A DNA stretch of 64,000 nt from Flavobacterium aquiphilum (GTDB lineage Bacteria > Bacteroidota > Bacteroidia > Flavobacteriales > Flavobacteriaceae), in assembly GCF_027111335.1 (NCBI RefSeq), contig NZ_CP114288.1:434001-498000 (forward strand), read 5' to 3'. Within the stretch, counting starts at the first letter, position 1; every line of letters begins with the position of its first letter. Position numbers and translations under genes: made by a program. This document shows, piece by piece, positions 60,420-64,000 of the stretch. Below the pieces are notes generated by a model that worked only from the letters and a program-made list of their open reading frames with translations, was not told the origin of the DNA and did not search any database.

Positions 60420-61907
60420 ATGTCACTAAAATCGATTGCAGCAAAAATATTTGCACAAAGAATATATAAAAAGACACAAGCCTGGGCCAATTCTCCTGTT
60501 GAAACCCAGAAAGCTGTTTTCCAGAATTTAATACAAAACGCAAAGCAAACCCAATTTGGTAAAGACCATCATTTTGACCAAATAAAAACCTACGAAGATT
60601 TTGCCAGTCAAGTACCAATCCGAGATTATGAAGCTTTGAAACCTTACGTTGACAGAGTTGTAAAAGGCGAAGAAAATATACTTTGGAAAGGGAAACCGCT
60701 TTATTTTGCCAAAACTTCGGGGACAACTTCGGGGGCTAAATATATTCCGTTGACCAAAGAATCGATGCCATATCATATTGAAGCGGCTCGAAATGCGATT
60801 TTGCATTATATCCATGAAACCAAAAACGCCGATTTTGTAAACGGAAAAATGATTTTCCTGCAGGGAAGCCCTATTTTGGATGAAAAAAACGGAATAAAAT
60901 TGGGCCGATTATCCGGAATTGTGGCGCATTTTGTTCCTAAATATCTTCAAAAAAATCGTTTGCCATCTTGGGAAACCAATTGTATCGAAGATTGGGAAAC
61001 CAAAGTGGATGCAATAGTTGACGAAACCATCAGGGAAGATATGACCGTGATTTCGGGGATTCCGTCATGGGTGCAAATGTATTTTGAAAAATTGCAGCAA
61101 AGAGCAGACAAACCTGTTGGTGAGATTTTCAAGAACTTCAATTTGTTTATTTACGGAGGTGTCAATTATGAACCTTACAGAGCTAAATTTGAAAATCTTA
61201 TAGGAAAAAAAGTTGACAGCATTGAATTGTTTCCGGCTTCGGAGGGATTTTTTGCCTATCAGGATTCCCAAAAGGAAAAAGGAATGTTACTGTTGTTGAA
61301 CGCCGGAATTTTTTATGAATTCATCAAAAGAGATGAATTTTTTAATGAAAAACCAAAGCGATATACCATTGGCGAAGTCAAGTTGGGCGTAAACTATGTT
61401 TTGATTCTTTCGACCAATGCTGGACTTTGGGGCTACAACATTGGCGATACCGTTCAGTTCACGTCCTTGAAACCGTATAGAGTTATCGTTTCAGGGCGAA
61501 TCAAGCATTACATTTCGGCTTTTGGGGAGCATGTCATTGGGAAAGAAGTCGAATCGGCTTTGCAGGAAGCGATGGAGGGAACAGATATAAGAGTCAATGA
61601 ATTTACCGTTGCGCCGCAAATCACACCTTCTGAGGGATTGCCGTATCACGAATGGTTTATCGAATTTGAAAACGAACCGGAGGACTACGACACATTTGCG
61701 GAAGCGCTGGACAATGCAATGCGTAAACAAAATATTTATTACGACGACTTGATTGTGGGTCATGTTTTGAGAAAAGTGGTTATTACCAAAGTTGCCAAAA
61801 ACGGCTTTCAGGAATACATGAAATCTATCGGGAAATTAGGCGGGCAAAATAAAATTCCAAGACTTTCGAATGATAGAAAAATTGTTGAGAATTTGATTTT
61901 AATATAA
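60420..61907 (+). CDS. GH3 auxin-responsive-promoter family protein (acyl-adenylating superfamily)
   Basis: 495 residues. The family shares the ANL adenylation fold; in plants GH3 enzymes conjugate amino acids to hormones, and in bacteria the role is open. Features: YFAKTSGTTSGAKYIPLTKES (ATP-phosphate loop), IPSWVQMYFEKLQ, ELFPASEGFFAYQDSQKEKG, and VSGRIKHYISAFGEHVIGKEVESAL. It starts 33 bp after the membrane protein gene, so the two may form one transcript. Substrate unknown; its linkage to tatA is common in my recollection of flavobacterial genomes. Confidence 0.9.
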   Translation: MSLKSIAAKIFAQRIYKKTQAWANSPVETQKAVFQNLIQNAKQTQFGKDHHFDQIKTYEDFASQVPIRDYEALKPYVDRVVKGEENILWKGKPLYFAKTSGTTSGAKYIPLTKESMPYHIEAARNAILHYIHETKNADFVNGKMIFLQGSPILDEKNGIKLGRLSGIVAHFVPKYLQKNRLPSWETNCIEDWETKVDAIVDETIREDMTVISGIPSWVQMYFEKLQQRADKPVGEIFKNFNLFIYGGVNYEPYRAKFENLIGKKVDSIELFPASEGFFAYQDSQKEKGMLLLLNAGIFYEFIKRDEFFNEKPKRYTIGEVKLGVNYVLILSTNAGLWGYNIGDTVQFTSLKPYRVIVSGRIKHYISAFGEHVIGKEVESALQEAMEGTDIRVNEFTVAPQITPSEGLPYHEWFIEFENEPEDYDTFAEALDNAMRKQNIYYDDLIVGHVLRKVVITKVAKNGFQEYMKSIGKLGGQNKIPRLSNDRKIVENLILI

Positions 61908-61956
61908 AATAATATACTTAATGAAAATGAAGTATATTTAAACAAAAAGTTATAAA

Positions 61957-63159
61957 ATGAAAATCGAGAAAATAAGAATAAAAAATTTCAAAGTATATCA
62001 AGATACAGAGATACGGGATTTACCCAATATGTGTGTTTTTCTTGGTGCAAATGGAGCAGGAAAATCAACTCTTTTTGAAGTATTCGGTTTTTTAAGCGAT
62101 GCCCTTAAAAGTAACGTAAAAACGGCTCTTAATAAAAGAGGTGGTTACAAGGAAGTTTATTCAAGAAATGGTAATGGAGATATTGAAATTGAAATAAAAT
62201 TTAGAAATCCTGATGTTGAAGGTAAAAAGCAACCTTTAATAACTTACGAATTATCAGTTTGTTTGGGAGAAACAAACATGCCAGTAGTTTCAAAAGAAGT
62301 ATTAAGTTACAGAAGAGGGAATAGAGGTAGACCATATAAGTTTTTAGAATTTGCTTATGGAAAAGGGAATGCAATTGTAAATGAAAGTGAATTTGAAACA
62401 GCCAAACAAGAATTTAAAGAAGAAAGAGAAGAACAGACTTTAGATAGTCCAGATATTTTAGCAATAAAGGGATTAGGACAATTTCAAAAATTTAACGCTA
62501 TTAGTTCATTTAGAAGATTATTGGAAAATTGGTACGTTTCTAATTTTCAAATTCAGGCGGCTCAAAATATTGAAGACACAGGCTTGAGTGAACATTTATC
62601 AACTTCGGGAGATAATTTAGCTCAGGTCACCAAATATATATATGAAAACTATCCGGATACTTTCCAAAAAATTTTAGATAAAATGAAAGAAAGAGTTCCT
62701 GGTATTGATAAAGTCGAAGCTACTGAAACTATTGACGGCAGAATAGTTTTGCAATTTAGTGACGGTAGCTTTAAGGATCCTTTTATTTCTCGATTTGTAT
62801 CAGATGGTACAATTAAAATGTTTGCTTATTTGGTTTTACTTAATGACCCTAAACCACATCCTTTGCTATGTATAGAAGAACCAGAAAATTATTTACATCC
62901 TGAACTTTTGATTGAATTAGCGGAGGAATTTCGGGATTATGCTAATAGAGGCGGGCAAGTGTTTATATCATCACATTCACCTGATTTTGTAAATGCGTTA
63001 GAATTAGATGAACTTTTTTGGTTGAATAAAGATAAAGGCTTTACAAGTATAAAAAGAGCATCCGATGATAAAGTAATACCTAGTTTGTTTAATGATGGTG
63101 ATAAATTGGGTTATTTATGGAAACAAGGATATTTTATTGGTAGTGGACCTAAAAATTAA
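61957..63159 (+). CDS. OLD/RecF-like AAA ATPase (AAA_21), first gene of a two-gene module
   Basis: 400 residues. N-terminal MKIEKIRIKNFKVYQDTEIRDL and Walker A GANGAGKST (30-38) are typical of AAA_21/OLD-type SMC-like ATPases. An insertion follows (about 130-170, hydrophilic). LSTSGDNL is the signature-like loop, Walker B is LLCIEEPENYLHPELL, and SSHSPDFVNAL is the late H-loop. The gene ends 3 bp before the DUF4276 start, so the two are translationally linked. Such ATPase plus TOPRIM-like pairs occur in phage-defence loci; that role is inferred here. Confidence 0.88.
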   Translation: MKIEKIRIKNFKVYQDTEIRDLPNMCVFLGANGAGKSTLFEVFGFLSDALKSNVKTALNKRGGYKEVYSRNGNGDIEIEIKFRNPDVEGKKQPLITYELSVCLGETNMPVVSKEVLSYRRGNRGRPYKFLEFAYGKGNAIVNESEFETAKQEFKEEREEQTLDSPDILAIKGLGQFQKFNAISSFRRLLENWYVSNFQIQAAQNIEDTGLSEHLSTSGDNLAQVTKYIYENYPDTFQKILDKMKERVPGIDKVEATETIDGRIVLQFSDGSFKDPFISRFVSDGTIKMFAYLVLLNDPKPHPLLCIEEPENYLHPELLIELAEEFRDYANRGGQVFISSHSPDFVNALELDELFWLNKDKGFTSIKRASDDKVIPSLFNDGDKLGYLWKQGYFIGSGPKN

Positions 63160-63162
63160 TTT

Positions 63163-63744
63163 ATGGCGAGGATAGAAATATTAGTAGAAGAACCCTCCAT
63201 GAAGGAATTTTTAACCATTTTGTTACCAAATATTCTTGATAAACATTGGAACTTAAATGAAAACTATTTTATAAGAAGTTTTGAAGGGAAAAATGATTTA
63301 CAGAAAAATATACCATCAAAGGTGAAATTTTTAAGTAATTGGAATCATGAAGCAGTTGGTGTTGTTATTATGCAAGATCAAGACAGTTCAGATTGCAAAA
63401 TACTTAAGCAGAAATTATTAGATGTTTGTAGTCAAAATGGAGATTGTCCTAAATTAGTTAGAATAATATGTAGAGAGCTTGAATCGTGGTATATTGGTGA
63501 TTTTTTGGCTGTAAATAAGGCATATCCAAGTTTTAAACATCAAAATTACATTCACCGGTCAAAGTTTAGGATTCCAGATAATTGTAATGCTTTTGATGAA
63601 TTAAGAAAAATACTTCCCGAATTTCAAAAAGTTGGGGGAGCAAAAAAGATAGCACCTTTTATAGACATTGATAAAAATAAATCTGAAAGTTTTCAGCAAA
63701 CAATAAATGGTTTAAAAAGATTTTTTGATTCTATAAAAGATTAA
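63163..63744 (+). CDS. DUF4276 (TOPRIM-like) protein, second gene of the module
   Basis: 193 residues. Strand-glutamate ILVEEPSMKEF (E9/E10), an acidic motif VVIMQDQDSSD (D72, D74, D77) after a hydrophobic strand, and the conserved RIICRELESWYIGDF with the family Leu-Glu-Ser-Trp-Tyr run. The E then DxD arrangement matches TOPRIM nuclease/topoisomerase catalytic sites, to which DUF4276 and the DUF4435 effectors of PARIS systems are related. It is probably the effector controlled by the ATPase. Nuclease activity is inferred from motif order alone. Confidence 0.87.
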   Translation: MARIEILVEEPSMKEFLTILLPNILDKHWNLNENYFIRSFEGKNDLQKNIPSKVKFLSNWNHEAVGVVIMQDQDSSDCKILKQKLLDVCSQNGDCPKLVRIICRELESWYIGDFLAVNKAYPSFKHQNYIHRSKFRIPDNCNAFDELRKILPEFQKVGGAKKIAPFIDIDKNKSESFQQTINGLKRFFDSIKD

Positions 63745-63766
63745 AAATTCTTTAAAAAAAAACAAA

Positions 63767-64000
63767 ATGAAAGAAACCAAAAATATATCCAGATCCAGAG
63801 CACAAGATTCATCGGCGGCCATTGAAAAAATGTACATCACGATGCGTCATCTTTTTAATAGAGGTTTCTATAAACCAATGGGAATTTCGGGGGACACATT
63901 ACGGGAAGCTTTATTGGCCTTAAGACCCGAAATTTATGGAAGCATTGCCGATGAAAAGGTCGAATTGAACGGACTTTTATACGTTATAGAACGCCTTCCG
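63767..64000 (+). CDS. Hypothetical protein, 3' part outside window
   Basis: The frame opens with ATG at 63767, 22 bp after the DUF4276 stop, and remains open to the window edge (78 codons): KETKNISRSRAQDSSAAIEK, then MYITMRHLFNRGFYKPMGIS. The segment reads as soluble and helical. I recall a conserved Flavobacteriaceae protein of several hundred residues beginning this way (DUF6909-type), but this is tentative. Its composition resembles the housekeeping genes rather than the more AT-rich ATPase/DUF4276 pair. Confidence 0.6.
   Translation, partial: MKETKNISRSRAQDSSAAIEKMYITMRHLFNRGFYKPMGISGDTLREALLALRPEIYGSIADEKVELNGLLYVIERLP

Overview
The window looks like chromosomal DNA of a Flavobacterium or close relative (Flavobacteriaceae, Bacteroidota). 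The basis is the low GC content, many promoters with the Bacteroidota -7 element TAnnTTTG, and a family-typical gene set (DUF4175 giant protein, CCDC81-HU/SPOR protein, SerB-SerA fusion, long GlnS, GH3-family protein, alginate-export-type porin). No rRNA, IS element, prophage or CRISPR array was seen; there is one tRNA (Cys).

Layout. 1-7.8 kb: a tetrapyrrole cluster (hemC partial, hemA, an AraC-type regulator, hemH, hemJ), followed by a histidine kinase and an enoyl-CoA hydratase. A small GxxExxY gene sits inside the heme cluster between two copies of a palindromic repeat. 8-12.5 kb: an AAA_14/DUF4143 ATPase behind a three-unit repeat array, then recA, plsC and trpS. 13-18 kb: a SerB-SerA fusion and a large FAD/Fe-S oxidoreductase. 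18-27 kb: a membrane protein, a RibD-C reductase, dprA, a SPOR protein, a TetR regulator with two operator-like palindromes, a LOG protein and a Pif1/RecD-like helicase. 27-35 kb: an OmpH-like lipoprotein, a methyltransferase, a GNAT enzyme, mnmG, ybeY and the DUF4175 protein. Five ParB-binding parS sites lie around mnmG and ybeY. 35-47 kb: gltX, an SPFH protein, a YtxH-type envelope operon, glnS, a toxin-antitoxin pair, folB, tRNA-Cys, a LysE exporter, an adhesin-like protein and rnr. 47-47.9 kb: a long AT-rich non-coding region that is the best oriC candidate. 48-53 kb: rpiB, a cation efflux pump, tex and a second DUF4143 ATPase. 53-59.5 kb: an Fnr-like regulator, an outer-membrane porin and a nitrate-type ABC importer (nrtABC-like). 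59.5-64 kb: tatA, a membrane protein, a GH3-family protein, an OLD-like ATPase/DUF4276 pair and a partial gene.

Three structural themes stand out. First, the two DUF4143 ATPase genes, 44 kb apart, have the same promoter architecture: three repeat units with an exact 32-bp period ending at a TATATTTG box 20-21 bp before the ATG, although the repeat sequences are unrelated. Second, the parS cluster, the AT-rich region and the switch of gene polarity (mostly minus from about 19.5 to 47 kb, mostly plus after 47.9 kb) together suggest that the chromosome origin lies in this window. Third, intergenic regions carry several families of short dispersed palindromic elements, some in opposite orientation tens of kilobases apart.

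All calls are from reading the sequence and translations; no database search, structure prediction or skew computation was run. Residue positions are counted by eye and may be off by a few in long proteins.
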